DNA from: Crotophaga sulcirostris
Lineage: Eukaryota > Chordata > Aves > Cuculiformes > Crotophagidae
Direction: 5' to 3'
NCBI GenBank assembly: GCA_013397455.1
Contig: VYZB01000218.1
Span: 657,233-721,232 of the forward strand
Length of the DNA: 64,000 nucleotides
Under the pieces are notes generated by a model. It saw only the letters and a list, made by a program, of their open reading frames with translations. It was not told the origin of the DNA and did no database searches. Positions 37,301 through 48,572 of the stretch are shown one piece after another. The position numbers and the translations under genes were made by a program. Every line of letters begins with the position of its first letter. Positions within the stretch are counted from its first letter, which is position 1.

Positions 37301-37879
37301 TTCTTGTGAAGTGCAAAAGATGCCATGTTTATCCTTGAAAAGGAAGACCATAGGTAATTTTGAATTTTTGATTTGCTTGGTGGTTCTCCATCATACCATG
37401 CTCCAGTTTGCTGTTTGCCATCATCTGACATTGATCTAGTTCATTAAAACAGTCTTATTCTTAAAGTGTATTTGATTTTGCATTTATAGTTCATATGCCA
37501 AGTTCCTTCTGGGACTTCAAGTCATCAGATTATGCCCTTGTGAAAGTATTTTAAGAATTCTGACTATATTTTATTAACACAATAAAATTACTTTTTTCTA
37601 CTTCAAAAAAATGGATACTACAATACAGTTCACTCTGTGATCGCACATTGTTGTTTTGCTGTTGTTTAATTACAGCAGCTCATCTTGGGACTCCTTAGGG
37701 GTCTTAAATACCCCCACAAAAATCCATCATATTGAATTAAGTCCAAGATAGTTGTCTCATTCCCATAGAAGGCTTTGAAGATTCCCTCCTCAATGTTTAA
37801 TACCTGCTTGGTGCCACATATGTGAAGCTACAGGTCGCATGCTAGAAGACAAGGAGAGAAGTTTGGTTGCCATCCTCAC
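34345..37879. other. unique non-coding sequence, no gene seen
   Basis: AT-rich unique sequence. A small 10-bp tandem repeat (GAAGGGCTCT, 2.8 copies) lies at 36011-36038. An open stretch with a Lys/Glu/Gln-rich reading at about 37112-37300 is discussed in the findings. Confidence 0.5.
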
Positions 37880-37898
37880 NNNNNNNNNNNNNNNNNNN
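37880..37898. other. assembly gap (19 N)
   Basis: Nineteen unknown bases immediately followed by 15 A (37899-37913). The homopolymer is the likely cause of the break in the assembly. Confidence 0.98.
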
Positions 37899-37913
37899 AA
37901 AAAAAAAAAAAAA
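37899..37913. repeat. A15 homopolymer beside gap
   Basis: Fifteen consecutive A, then further A-rich sequence to about 37936. It could be a poly-A tail of a + strand insertion or a simple homopolymer; the gap on its left prevents a decision. Confidence 0.85.
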
Positions 37914-38490
37914 GAAAAATTATAAAAAAGAAAGAACCTTACCTTTATACACTTCTGCGAGAAAAAGTACTAAAATTACTCCACGTATTGGTCCTTGTAT
38001 TGTAGTCTGATATCCTACTACTATAATGATTCTTACTGGAGGAAACACAGTGTTTGAAGAAGTTCCCCATGTCCTCCAGAATCTACTAGTGTAGCATACG
38101 CTGGCCTTGTCATCCATGTTGCTGTGAAGATAGACCTCTTGGGAATACTGCCATGGTAGAAACATTCAGTATCTGGGGATGGGCTGTAGCAGGGAAGAGA
38201 TTTCCCTCCCTTCTTGCCCTCAACAGTATGGAGGATGTGAAACATCCCAGGCAATGCTGTGTCTGGTTAAGTTTTTGTTTTTTCAGTTGCATGAACCTTT
38301 TTTCAGCTTTCTGACACTGAACTCTAAAGCAACTTATTCAGTCCTTCCTCCAACCCTTCCACTCAGAAAAAAAAAAAAAGGACAACAAACTAGTAACCAC
38401 TTAACCCTGAAAACCAACCTGTCTGTAATGTTCTGTCCTCCTACTCTCTCTATGAAACAGTGTGATGAGTTAACAAGTTCACATCACAAG
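37914..38490. other. unique non-coding sequence, no gene seen
   Basis: Overlapping short frames on both strands, none recognisable. A run of 13 A lies near 38367-38379. Confidence 0.55.
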
Positions 38491-38573
38491 TGGAAACTAG
38501 ATACACAAAGGTAGGGAAGGTGATTTGTCCGGAGGGCAGAGCCAGGGAGGGAATCTGAACCCTGTCAGACAAG
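38491..38573 (+). mobile_element. MIR-type (CORE) SINE relic, probable
   Basis: The + strand follows the order of the MIR core and 3' half: GGAAACTAGATACACAAAGG corresponds to the GAAACTGAGGCACAGAGAGG block, TGATTTGTCC to the TGACTTGCCC block, and GGCAGAGCC with GAATCTGAACCC to the GGCAGAGCCGGGATTCGAACCC block. A deletion removes the usual AGGTCACACAGC piece. Order and spacing over four blocks make chance similarity unlikely. Confidence 0.6.
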
Positions 38574-41500
38574 AGAGCAGGACAGTAGGAAGCTGCACCT
38601 GCACAGGGGATTGTCCTGGCTGTATGGCTCGAGCCAAATCTTTAGCGCTGAGCCCAGCCAACTTGGGAAAACTCAACCTAGCCAGGTTTATATTGCCCTT
38701 ATGGAAAATACATTCCTGTGTCTTTAAAGCAGTTTACTCATGACATCCGAAACCGCTTCGTGAAGATCTCTGATTCCCATTGTCACCTTTTGATGTCCTT
38801 ATCCCTGGAGAACAATTCATCTTTATCCCCTGAATAGGTTTTCCCATTCTGCCCCTGATGTCTCTAGGTCCAAATGACCCCTGATTGATTAATCCTTCAT
38901 GTTGAGCTAGACAGGTGAAATGATTTTCCTCCTGTAACCATTTCTGAAATACCACAAATGGCACAATACCACAAAACCAAGGTGACACTGCCCTTTTGGA
39001 CAGAGCACTAATGCTCCCATAAAAGAAATCACCTGAGGGACAAATCTATCTTCCTTTGCATTTATTTAGTTTTAAGAAATCTTTAGTGTACAGCACTTAG
39101 AATTAGTATTGCAGAAGCAGAAGCTGGTAACAAAATAGATGGGCACAGGAAATATAAAAATAAAGCACAGATCTTGTGTTGGGTTTCGTTCTCACATGCA
39201 GGGCAGTGGAAGTCGCAGCATGTATAGGTGCGAAGTCCTCCAGACTAGAGGATTGATTTCAGACCCACAGAGGTCCCTTGGCTTACCACAGCAGGTTGCG
39301 TTTGTCATCATTCGCTCACCAGAAGGGTGGTATCCATTTCCATTGTTTTTTAGGGTCCTTTGTCCTCCCACTTATGTTGCCAGGAAATGGCCTGGGCTGA
39401 CCAGAGATGAGGTTTATAAATGATTTCGAAATAATAAGCTAATTCTGTTCTGTCAAGCAGTGATAGCAGCCAACTGTTAAATTATTAGAAGAATGTTGAC
39501 AAAAGCATTTGAACAATATTTGATTTTTATGTTTACATAGCATAGAACAAAGGGAATAAAAATTCATAAAATCATAGCTGAATTATTATCTCAGTTTACA
39601 TAATGATTAAAAAATATTCATATACTTCTTGTTAATTCCCTTATGGCCATGAGATCCTTGTGGCTAACTGGTGCCAGTGACCAGGTAACATTTCCTTATC
39701 AAGCCATGCCATCCCACTGTCTGGGAGGTTTCCAAAATTTTCACTGCCATTATGACCCCCTTATGAGGTTAATTTCTTCATCATCTCCCAGCACTACCAT
39801 TCATTATATTAAAACCTCATTTTCCCTTGCATAAACAATATTAGACATATATATCACTTTTATTACTGGTGTTAGTTGAAAATCCACAAAAGCCCTGAAG
39901 TAACTTACGTCAGTTTGGGCTTTCATTGTTTTATTGAAGTACTGTGGGTTGGTTTTTTTCTCACTCTAACGAAAACTTGCACCATCAAATGGTGTCTTTC
40001 CATGATGAAAGCCATGCAAGAGTTCTATATACTTTAATTTCTGCATTTAAAGTCAGGAGGGTGGGAGGTGGGGTTGAAATTGACTTCTAGCATGCCAGGT
40101 TCTCATTTAGACAACTATGCTTTGAATCAGTCTTTTTCTGGGGAAAGATTTGTGCTGTCAAATGGGATGTCATTGTTTCAGGTTCAGATGATGCTGGGAT
40201 ATACTTTTTAAACCATCCAAACTTTCTTGAGAACTTCTGTGGCTGTTGTCCTCTGAGAAGTTAGTCACTTGTGACCAGATTGCAACTGGAATGGTAAGGC
40301 ACCCAGAAAGCCAAATATGAAACTTGATTGGGTGAAGTTTTATTATTACTAATTATTGTGACTATTGTAGCACATGATGAATTTCCTGAAAAATGAGGAT
40401 CTGGGGCAAGGCAGTCTCTCTAGCCAGCATTTAGCTGCTCATAGACTGTGTTTCCTAGTGTACTCTCAGAATGTGTACTTTATAAATGATTGTAATCTCC
40501 AACTCTTCCTTAACTGCATAATGTTGAACATGATTTTTATTTGATTTATAATGATGGAACAGTGTTATCTGAACTTTTCTTAGGTGGATCATATAAGACA
40601 AGTCTTCTGGTGTTTTAATTTTTATTAGGTAAACAATACTAGGCTATTTTTACATAGCATTTGTAGGTGTGCTGCCTTTTTTCCTCAATCTGATGCTGAC
40701 TCCATCAGGACAGATGTTAATTACATTTTTGATAAATGGCTTTCACCGAATGCATGTTCAAAAAAGCATGGGATTACACTCTGAACTTGTGGTTTGCAGA
40801 AGGACATGCAGGCACTTTCATGCTCAGGAAAATCCTTGCAATCTCAACTGCAAATGGGATCTCACCGTAAATAAATGACTAGAGAGATCTTCTCTAGCAA
40901 CCATTGTGACTTTGACAGTCATTGCACAGACTTTTGAATCTCTTCTAACTTTGCCTAGGAAAATGTGAAGTTTGAATGGGAATTGTTTAGCAATGCCAGT
41001 CATTGAAAATCTCAAGTGGAGGTAGGTAGGTATGTGCTGAATCCAGTCCCATTTTTTGTTGCAACTTAAGTGGTCTGCCTGTGTCAGATATAAGCCTCTC
41101 TCATGTTCCCAAACTGTACACGTCATTGAACAGATAAGTAAAGGAACAATAACTTCACACTTCACATCATCAGTTACACAATACAACACTTCTTTTCTGG
41201 ACTCTTCAAAAACTTTGTTTTTAATGTGGGTTGCCAAGAGTACACAAATGCTCTTTCAGTTCTTCTTTCAACAATTGTCTCTTGTGCCTCTTCAGAATTT
41301 GTACACAGAGGAATTCACTTTGTAGGTCACGCAGTCAGTAGACAAGTGAACATGTCCATTCCTTTTAATTCTCCATGGTCACCTAGAACAGAGCAAGATT
41401 TACAAACCAGTCTTTTGTGTTTTATTGTCAGTCACTGATGCTGTTGTTTAAAATACATACACTGGTTTTCAAACCAACAACCAGGGAGTTCATGCAGTTT

Positions 41501-42578
41501 GAAGTGCTGATTATAACACAAAATATCTTTGTTACTTAACCTTATATGTGACCAGGTTAGGTTTTGATATTTTTAGCATAAAACTGAGGGTATGTCTGGC
41601 ATGATTTGGGATACGGCGTAGGGTGGGAGTGTTTGAAGGTAAAGAGCTTGTTAAAGAAATATTGGAGGAGTTTGGAGGATTCCCACACACTGAGGGGTTA
41701 TAAGAAGTCTCATGAATGCTAGAGATAAATGGTCCCTAATAATCTCATGTCCTCCCTTTGGTTTCCCAGACATGCTACCCTCCTTGTTATCTTCCTTTCC
41801 TTGTCGCTGCTGCAGACTTCTTGAACACCCAGTTCTTCCCAGTACACATTCACAGGTATTGTTCAGTTTCTTCTTTAGAAGAGTTTGAACTCCTTCTGAA
41901 TTTTATGCTAAGCCCTTAATTTTTATGTACAGCTGAAGGCATTTCCCCCAAAGCCCTTGCTAGAGAAGATTTCATCAAAACATTTGTCTTTCTTCTTCCA
42001 GCTTTCAAAAGCCAGGAGTGAACTGGTGATAGTAGAAAGACAGGCAGCTGCACTGAATGCTGATCTGACTGACACACTATCCAGCTCATATGAAGGATCT
42101 CAAAGTCAAAAGTTGGAATGACCATTCATCTTCACAGTGTACTTGTAAAATATGATCCCTTCCATTAATGAGCACTGATGAGAATTGTGCTCTTCCTTTT
42201 CCCTCTAGGTGTGCACCCACTACGTAGCTGACATAAAAGCCAGACTGCTAGAATAACTTTGATGACAATGAGAGCCATGAGTTAAACCAAGATGTAAACA
42301 AAACAAATGAGTCAAATGTAACATTTTTAAGAAAGGCTTTTTTTGTTTTCCTTCGCCTTTTATTATATATATATTTCTCCAGAATGCTGTTTGCCTTGTT
42401 CAAATACTTCCAAATCTGGAACACTGATGATAACTACACATCCATAAAATTTTAAGGCACTTTGATGCATCAATAAGGAAGAGTGAGCACATTTTAAATT
42501 CCAGTACAAGTGACACTCAGCTATAATAATAAACAGGGAAGAGAGTTATTGGAAGTATATTTTTATTTTAGTAAAAGT
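38574..42578. other. unique non-coding sequence, no gene seen
   Basis: AT-rich unique sequence. The open frame of 137 codons at 40824-41237 (-) overlaps others on the + strand and has no recognised domain. A G-rich word (GGAGGGTGGGAGGTGGGG) lies at about 40056-40073 and may form a weak quadruplex. Confidence 0.5.
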
Positions 42579-43720
42579 GTATTAGCTTTGCATGGCAAGG
42601 TTCTGGTAATGAGTTCAGGGGTGGCTTCCATGGGAAGTAACTCAAAGCTTCCCCTATATCTGATAGAGCCAATGTGAGTTGGCTCCAAGATGGACCCACT
42701 GCTTGCCAAGGCTGAGCCCATGTGTGATGGTGCTGGTGCCTCTGTGATAACATATGTAAGAAGGGGAAAAAAAACTCTGCACAACTGCAAGAGTGAGAAT
42801 TTTTGAGAGAAACAGCTCTTCAGACACCAAGGTCAGTGAAGAAGTCGGGGAAGAGGTACTCCAGGCACCAGAGCAGAGATTCCCCTGCAGCCCATGGAGG
42901 TTCACAGTGGAGCAGATATCCTCCTGTAGAAGAACTATGAATAACCCCATACTGGAGCAGGTGAATACCTGAAGGAGGCTATGACCCCATGGAGAACCCG
43001 TGCTGGAGCAGTTCATTCCTGTAGGACAGATCCCATGAAAAAGGTCCAGGCTGGGGCAGGTGGATGTGCCTTGAAGGAGGCTGTGACCCTGTGGGAAGCC
43101 TGCTCTGGAGCAGGCTCCTGGCAGGACCTGTGGACTTTTGGAGGAAGGAGGCTACACTGGAGCAAGTTTATTGCCAGGACTTGTGATTGTATGGAGGACC
43201 CACGCTGAAGCAGTTCTTTCCTCAAGGATTGTACCTCATGGAAGGGATCCACGCTGGAGCAGTTTGTGGGGAACTGTAGCCTGTGTGAAAGACTCATGTT
43301 GGAGAAGTTCGGGAAGGACTGTCTCCCATGGGAGGGACCCCATGCTGGAGCAGGGAAAGAGAATGAGGAGTCCTCCAAATGAGGAGAAAGGAGTGGGAGA
43401 AACAATGTGTGATGAACTGACTGCAATCACATCCCCCATCGCCCTGTGCCACTGGAGGGACAATATAGAGAAATCAAGAGTAAAGTTAACCCCAGGAAGA
43501 AGGAAAGGGTGGGGGTAAGGTGTTTTAACATTTGATTTTATTTTTTCATTATCCTACTTTGACTAATTTCCCCAGATGGAGCCTGAGCGATCTCCTTGTC
43601 CTTACCTTGACCCACGAACCATTTGTTATATTTTCTTTCCCCTGTCCAATTGAGGAGGTGGAGTGACAGAGGGGCTTTGATAGGTACCTGGCATCCAGCC
43701 AGGGTCAATCCGACACAACA
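42579..43720 (+). mobile_element. solo LTR of an avian endogenous retrovirus
   Basis: A 1,142-bp LTR bounded by TGTATTAGCTTTGCATGGC at the left and CAATCCGACACAACA at the right. I recognise it as an LTR family common in bird genomes; its exact class (ERVK- or ERVL-like) cannot be fixed from the LTR alone. An ATATGTAAG word at about 42752-42760 sits where a TATA-like element is expected. The central part holds an array of roughly 50-bp monomers. The AATAAA poly-A signal seen in the second copy is missing here because of a small deletion around 43560-43575. No internal retroviral genes flank it, so it is a solo LTR left by recombination. I could not find a clear target-site duplication. Confidence 0.85.
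42905..43360 (+). repeat. internal LTR tandem array, about 50-bp monomers
   Basis: The word CTGGAGCAG and close variants recur at about 42905, 42952, 43002, 43051, 43103, 43157, 43204, 43253, 43299 and 43345, a period of 46-54 bp. Each unit also carries a CCCATGGAGG/CCTGTGGGAAG-like segment and a GAAGGACTGT-like segment. The units are diverged from one another, which makes the array an old part of this LTR family. Confidence 0.85.
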
Positions 43721-46411
43721 AGTGTGCTAATTGCTTCTCAGTCTGGGACAACTCTAAGCACTATTTTAGCAGCATTTCTTATAAAAATTGCTTCAACATT
43801 TTAATTAAACAACATTTGTTTACTCTCCAGGTCTTTTAAATTGGTGAAATGCTTCTTAACAACTGTTTTTCTGGCTCAGAAGATCCCCATTGGAATAGTT
43901 TCAAGAATGCAGACTGGGTAAGCAGGAAGGGAGGAGGCTGGTTCCTCCCCACCAGAGGTTTTAGAACTGCAGTGTCTTACACCAGTGGCAGATTCTGAAA
44001 CTGCCTGGGGGAACTGCTCTTCACAGCAATACCCACTGCTTACTTCTGCCTCCCTCTTTCTGCTAAGATAAATCACCTCCATATATTTTTGTGTTCAGCA
44101 CTCACCCTGAATTTCTTGCTGTGGTAAACAAAGTCCATGGAAGCTGCTAACACTTGTGGTAGTGTTAACACTTAGACTCTTGACATTGTGGCAAAGCAAG
44201 AGTTTTACACTTTTCAGAGAGATATCTGGCCATTCTAAGAACTACTGTTTCAACAGAAGAAATACACCATTGCTTTTCCTCTAATGTTGAGTTGCAAGTA
44301 AAGGAATTGATCCGGTTCATAGCCTTCTAAGTCCAGACATGTTTTCAGGAATTTAAAGTAATGGTACTTTTGAAATATGGATATACTCACATTAAACACA
44401 TGGTTGTGTTCTGTTTTCTTTATTGCTATTCGATTGTAACCTGTTGACATGCTTTGCCTGAAGTACTTTGGTTAGTTATTAGTCAATCCACTGAAAAAGG
44501 GCTACATGCATTATATTAATTTAGTACCCTATACACATGATTAAGAGTTGTGGTGCCAGGTCTTTGGGAGGAAAATCTGAAGACAAGGTATGAATGCATT
44601 TGGTAAAGGAGACCAAGCTACAAGAAATAGGTTTTTTATCCTGCATAGTACATGAGATTTGTTCCAGAGTGTGCAGTGAAGGACACCATCTCCCGGCTTC
44701 TTTAGTATTTTTCCTGTGTATTGCTTTACATTACATTGCAATTGACTGCATTATTTCTCATTCCTTTAGGAAATGACATCTTGGATTTCATTTGGCATAC
44801 TCTACTGAAAACTGTAGCTGATAAGTGACAGATCTCACATTCACAAAAGGCCTCTTGGTCTTAAAAGTTGACTACTGTATTCAGGTTTCGAAGACAGATT
44901 GCTCTTCGTACAATTCCAAAGGCATCAAGATGAGTCCCCTCTTTCTTTTATATTCCTTGTTTATGTACTGTATCTTCCTGCTGCCACGTTGATGTTTATA
45001 TTCCTGCCAGGTTTTGAAAGAACTTTAAAGAGGTACCTTAGCACAGCTGGGAAGTCCAAGTTCTCCATTACTTGGTGCTCTGCTTCCAAAGGCAGTCTCT
45101 GGACATCGCATAATGGGCTTATTGAAACGTATTCTCTGCAGCTGCCTCTGTATTTCTTTAGAAATAACTCTATGTTGTTGCATAGAAACAGGATTTTTTA
45201 AATAATTCTTTCTGTTTTCCCAGAAAGCATTAGACAGAATCAGATGCAGATGTTACAAAGAAGGAAGTGAAACACCACAGAACTAACTAACATTCAAACA
45301 TTTATGGCTTGTGTAACGAATGACATTACAGAGAATACAGGAGTGCTTGCTAAATTACTTTATGTACAAAGAAACAAAATAGTGGCATTATCTTGAGAAT
45401 CTTTACCATAAAGATATGTTGCTTGAATGAATTGCATGGAAGAAACATCACCTTTGACATCTGCATTGCTAGAGTGATTTTCAGAAGGATATTTCAGTTC
45501 GTTTTCCCTATGATTTCTCTGGTGGCCATTCCTTAGGCTGTGTCCAATGAATAATATAAATCCCATGATTCTTCAAAAGCAGGAAGTGCTGCTTTGCAAC
45601 CGATAACCATTTTTGCTGTATCACTATTCAAAAGACTGTATTCCATCTTGAACTCCAGGCAGATGGCAAAGCAGCAGTTTACAGGACAAAAATATTGCAG
45701 CTATATTTTAATTATCCATCTATTTTCAGGTTAGCTTAAACTATTTTTTAAAGACAACAGATTTTGAGCTTTGACTTCATAAGGAAATAAAGCCTGTAAG
45801 GTTCCATGGTATACCCACATATAGGCATGCACTTGTGTGTCTGTCAGTGTCTCAGTAACTCTTGAACATTTTTAGGCAATTTCAACTAGGCTGACAAAAA
45901 TTGGAAAATGCAAATATATGACATTCTTGCAACTTTCATGCAATTCTGTAATCTGTAGGAAGAGGGCAACAGATGCTATCAGTGCTGTTATAGAAAGATT
46001 ACTCATCTCTCATTAGAATCACATAGAGCCTTCCTTATAAGGTGCAAATCACAAAAAAACAGGAAATTGCCAAACCCTTTTTCTGCTGCTTACGAACATA
46101 TTTTTTTCTCCCCTTTTTCCCCCTGGTGATTTAAGTGGGTGACTAAGTTGAAAAGATTTATGTCTCTTAATCCGCAGTCTTTTATTTTTATTTTATTGAC
46201 AGTTTAAGCTAGATTCAACAACAGGATCTAAGATGCCTTTCTGTAGTTCATTGCAAAGCAAACCATTTGGGGGATAGTGAGCATTTTGCTGCAACTCCTG
46301 GTTTTCACATGAATGGCATAGTCTCTTTCTCCAGCCATTCCCTCTTGATCTTTTTGTTGCACATATAAAGCAGCTTTTTAGTTTCTAAACAGATACTTCT
46401 TATCAACTCTC
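43721..46411. other. unique non-coding sequence, no gene seen
   Basis: No gene or repeat recognised. The longest frame is about 100 codons (44899-45201, +) and has no domain. Confidence 0.5.
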
Positions 46412-47604
46412 CATGGAAGAGATCCTCAGAGAAGCTATGCCAAGACTCATGGAGGACAGGGACGTGACTCAAGGTAGCCAACATGGCTTCAGCAAGGTCT
46501 AGTCCTGCCTGATCAATGTAGAGGCCTATGATGGAGTGACTACATCAGTGGACAAGGGAAGAGCTGTAGATGTCATTTATCTGGACCTCTTTAATGCCAT
46601 GGACACGGTTCTCCACAACATCCTTTTCTCTAAACTGGAGAGATGTGGATTTGATGGGTGGACTTTTTGGTGTATCGTTGCATCCAGATAGTAATGGTCA
46701 ATGCTTTGATGTCCTGATGGAGACTGGTGACAAGTGGTGTCTCTCAGGGGTCAGTATTGGGACCAGCCCGGTTCAATATCTTCATCAATGATATGGACAG
46801 TGGGATTGGGTGCACCCTCAGCAAGCTTACAGCTGACACCAAGCTGAGTGGTGTGGTTGACACACCTGAGGGACAGGATGACAACCAGAGGGACCTGGAA
46901 TAGCTTAAGAAGTGGACCGGTGTGAATGTCATAAGGTTCAACAAGATCAAGTTCAAGGTCCTGCACCTGGGTTGGGTGGATGAAGAGATTGAAAGCAGCC
47001 CTGCTGAGAAGGATTTAGGAGTACTAGTGGATGAACAGCTTAACCGGAGCCAGCAATGTGTATTTGCAGCCCAGAAGGCCAACTGAATCCTGGGCTGCAT
47101 CAAAAGAAGCACGGTCAACAGGGCGAGGGAGTTGATTCTACCTCTCTACTCTGCTCTGGTGAGGTCCCAGCTGGAGCGCTGTGTCCAGTGCTCTGGAGCC
47201 CTCAGCACAGGAAAGACATGGACCTGTTGGACTGGGTCCAGATGAGGGCCACAAAAATGATCAGAAAGATGGAACATTCCTTCTATGAAGAAAGGCTGAG
47301 AGAGCTGGAGTTGCCCAACCTGGAGAAGAGAAGGCTCCAGGGAGATCTTGTTGTGACCTTTCAGTACTTAAAGGGCAACTACAAGAATGATGGGGACAGA
47401 CATTTTAGTAGAGTCTGTTCTGAAAGGACAAGGGTTAATGGATTTAAACTAAAAGTGGGTATATTTAGACTAGATATAGGAAATGAATTTCTTACAATGA
47501 TGTTGATGAAACACTGGCATAGGTTGCCCAGAGAGGTGGTAGATGCCCCATCCCTGGAAACGTTCAAGGTCAGATTAGACAGGGCTCTGACCATCTTGAT
47601 CTAG
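46412..47604 (+). pseudogene. CR1 ORF2 remnant (reverse transcriptase, C-terminal half)
   Basis: In CR1, ORF2 encodes an endonuclease and reverse transcriptase that copy the element's own RNA into DNA at the insertion site. Only the reverse-transcriptase core and C-terminus remain. Visible family motifs are HGFSKV (normally followed by R-S-C), [28 protein letters not shown] sequence around the Q-G-S/L-G-P block, and a C-terminal domain open from 47056 to the TAG at 47602-47604 (residues HWHRLPREVVDAPSLE). Defects: an in-frame TAG at 46500-46502 directly after HGFSKV, frameshifts in the core, and loss of the first catalytic aspartate, the usual F-A-D-D box reading L-T-A-D at 46826-46837 (GCT, Ala, at 46832-46834). 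The protein is non-functional. Confidence 0.9.
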
Positions 47605-47692
47605 TTGAAGATATCCCTGCTCACTGCAGGGGGGTTGGACTAGATGACCTTTAAATGTCCCTTCCAATCCAAACTATTCTGATTCTATGATT
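46412..47692 (+). mobile_element. CR1 LINE, longest copy in the window
   Basis: A 1.28-kb CR1 on the + strand, 5'-truncated inside ORF2, running through the reverse-transcriptase core to the 3' UTR and a CTGATTCTATGATTTTT end. Inactive: see the ORF2 remnant entry for its defects. Confidence 0.95.
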
Positions 47693-48494
47693 TTTGAAAA
47701 GTGTAGGCATCCATGCAGATCTGGAAGTGGCTGTGGTGTTTATGGATCTCCACTGAAAAAGATACTTCACATTATCAGGAGTAACGGCCAGAAATTCTTC
47801 TGAACATAGAGCCAAGTGACCTCAGAAAGCTCAACACTCTTAAGGAAAGGGCAAGCAATCATGTTGATAAAAATCTGCCTTGCTGCTCATGTTTGGGAGC
47901 AATAAAGCCTGTGGAAACAAGAAAGAAATACTTGGGAGATAATACCTCTGTGAAAGGCAAATGAGTTAGTGGATTCATATGATTAAATTCTACCTCAGCA
48001 GGATAAAAAAGAAGAAAATCTTGAGACACTGCAAAAAGTGTTAAAATAAGAGTCAGAAAACTTCATTGCGTGAGAAGAGACTGAGCTACCACTACTGTGG
48101 TGCTCAGCGAGCCAATCCTGCCCTGTGGTGACCCCTCACAAATGGCTCCCTTTCCTTTCTTTCCTTCTCTCTTTTATTTTTGGATCTTTTCTGGAAAGGA
48201 ATAGGAACACAAGTGGAAAGTAGCAACATCCCCTGCTTTACACCCAAAAAGAAGAGATGCAGTTTTCTCCTGTTATTTTTTGCTTTTCTTTCTTTAGATC
48301 AGTGATGTTTTTACTTTGATGAAATAGTGATGAAAGCAGCCAACCGTTCCAGGGACAAGTGCGTAAGCAGCATGTGTATCTCTTTGAGACATTCCCAACA
48401 TTCAAGCAGATCTGGAACAAATTAGACAACTTTTTTTAATTCTGTGCCTTTGAATTAATTCAGCATGGACTAGGACTCTTCCCACACAAGGCCT
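47693..48494. other. unique non-coding sequence, no gene seen
   Basis: No gene or repeat recognised; short frames only. Confidence 0.55.
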
Positions 48495-48572
48495 GGCATA
48501 CTGAGATATGACTCCCTTTTCCTCAGTCTACCATTTCTAAAATGGAAGAACACCTATCCCTGGACGCAGGCA
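48495..48572 (-). mobile_element. MIR-type (CORE) SINE fragment, probable
   Basis: The + strand shows the reverse complement of the MIR core: TTCCTCAGTCTACCATTTCT followed by AAAATGG and ACACCTATCCCTGG correspond to the CCTCAGTTTCCCCATCTGTAAAATGGGGATAATA...CCTACC order. Short and diverged, so only moderate confidence. Confidence 0.5.

Noticed and set aside
37254..37312. GEKHLFCNCC reading as a C2H2 zinc-finger linker
   Set aside because: Only one partial motif, no histidine pair at the right spacing, and a stop directly after; chance resemblance.
42905..43360. Regularly spaced repeats as a CRISPR array
   Set aside because: The units are diverged, contiguous about 50-bp monomers without unique spacers, and sit in an LTR of a vertebrate genome.
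43138..43518. 126-codon frame and opposing frames of up to 137 codons
   Set aside because: They lie inside the LTR and arise from its GC-rich monomer array; both strands are open because the array is repetitive.
47056..47604. 182-codon open frame as a gene
   Set aside because: It is the C-terminal part of CR1 ORF2, inside the LINE at 46412-47692.
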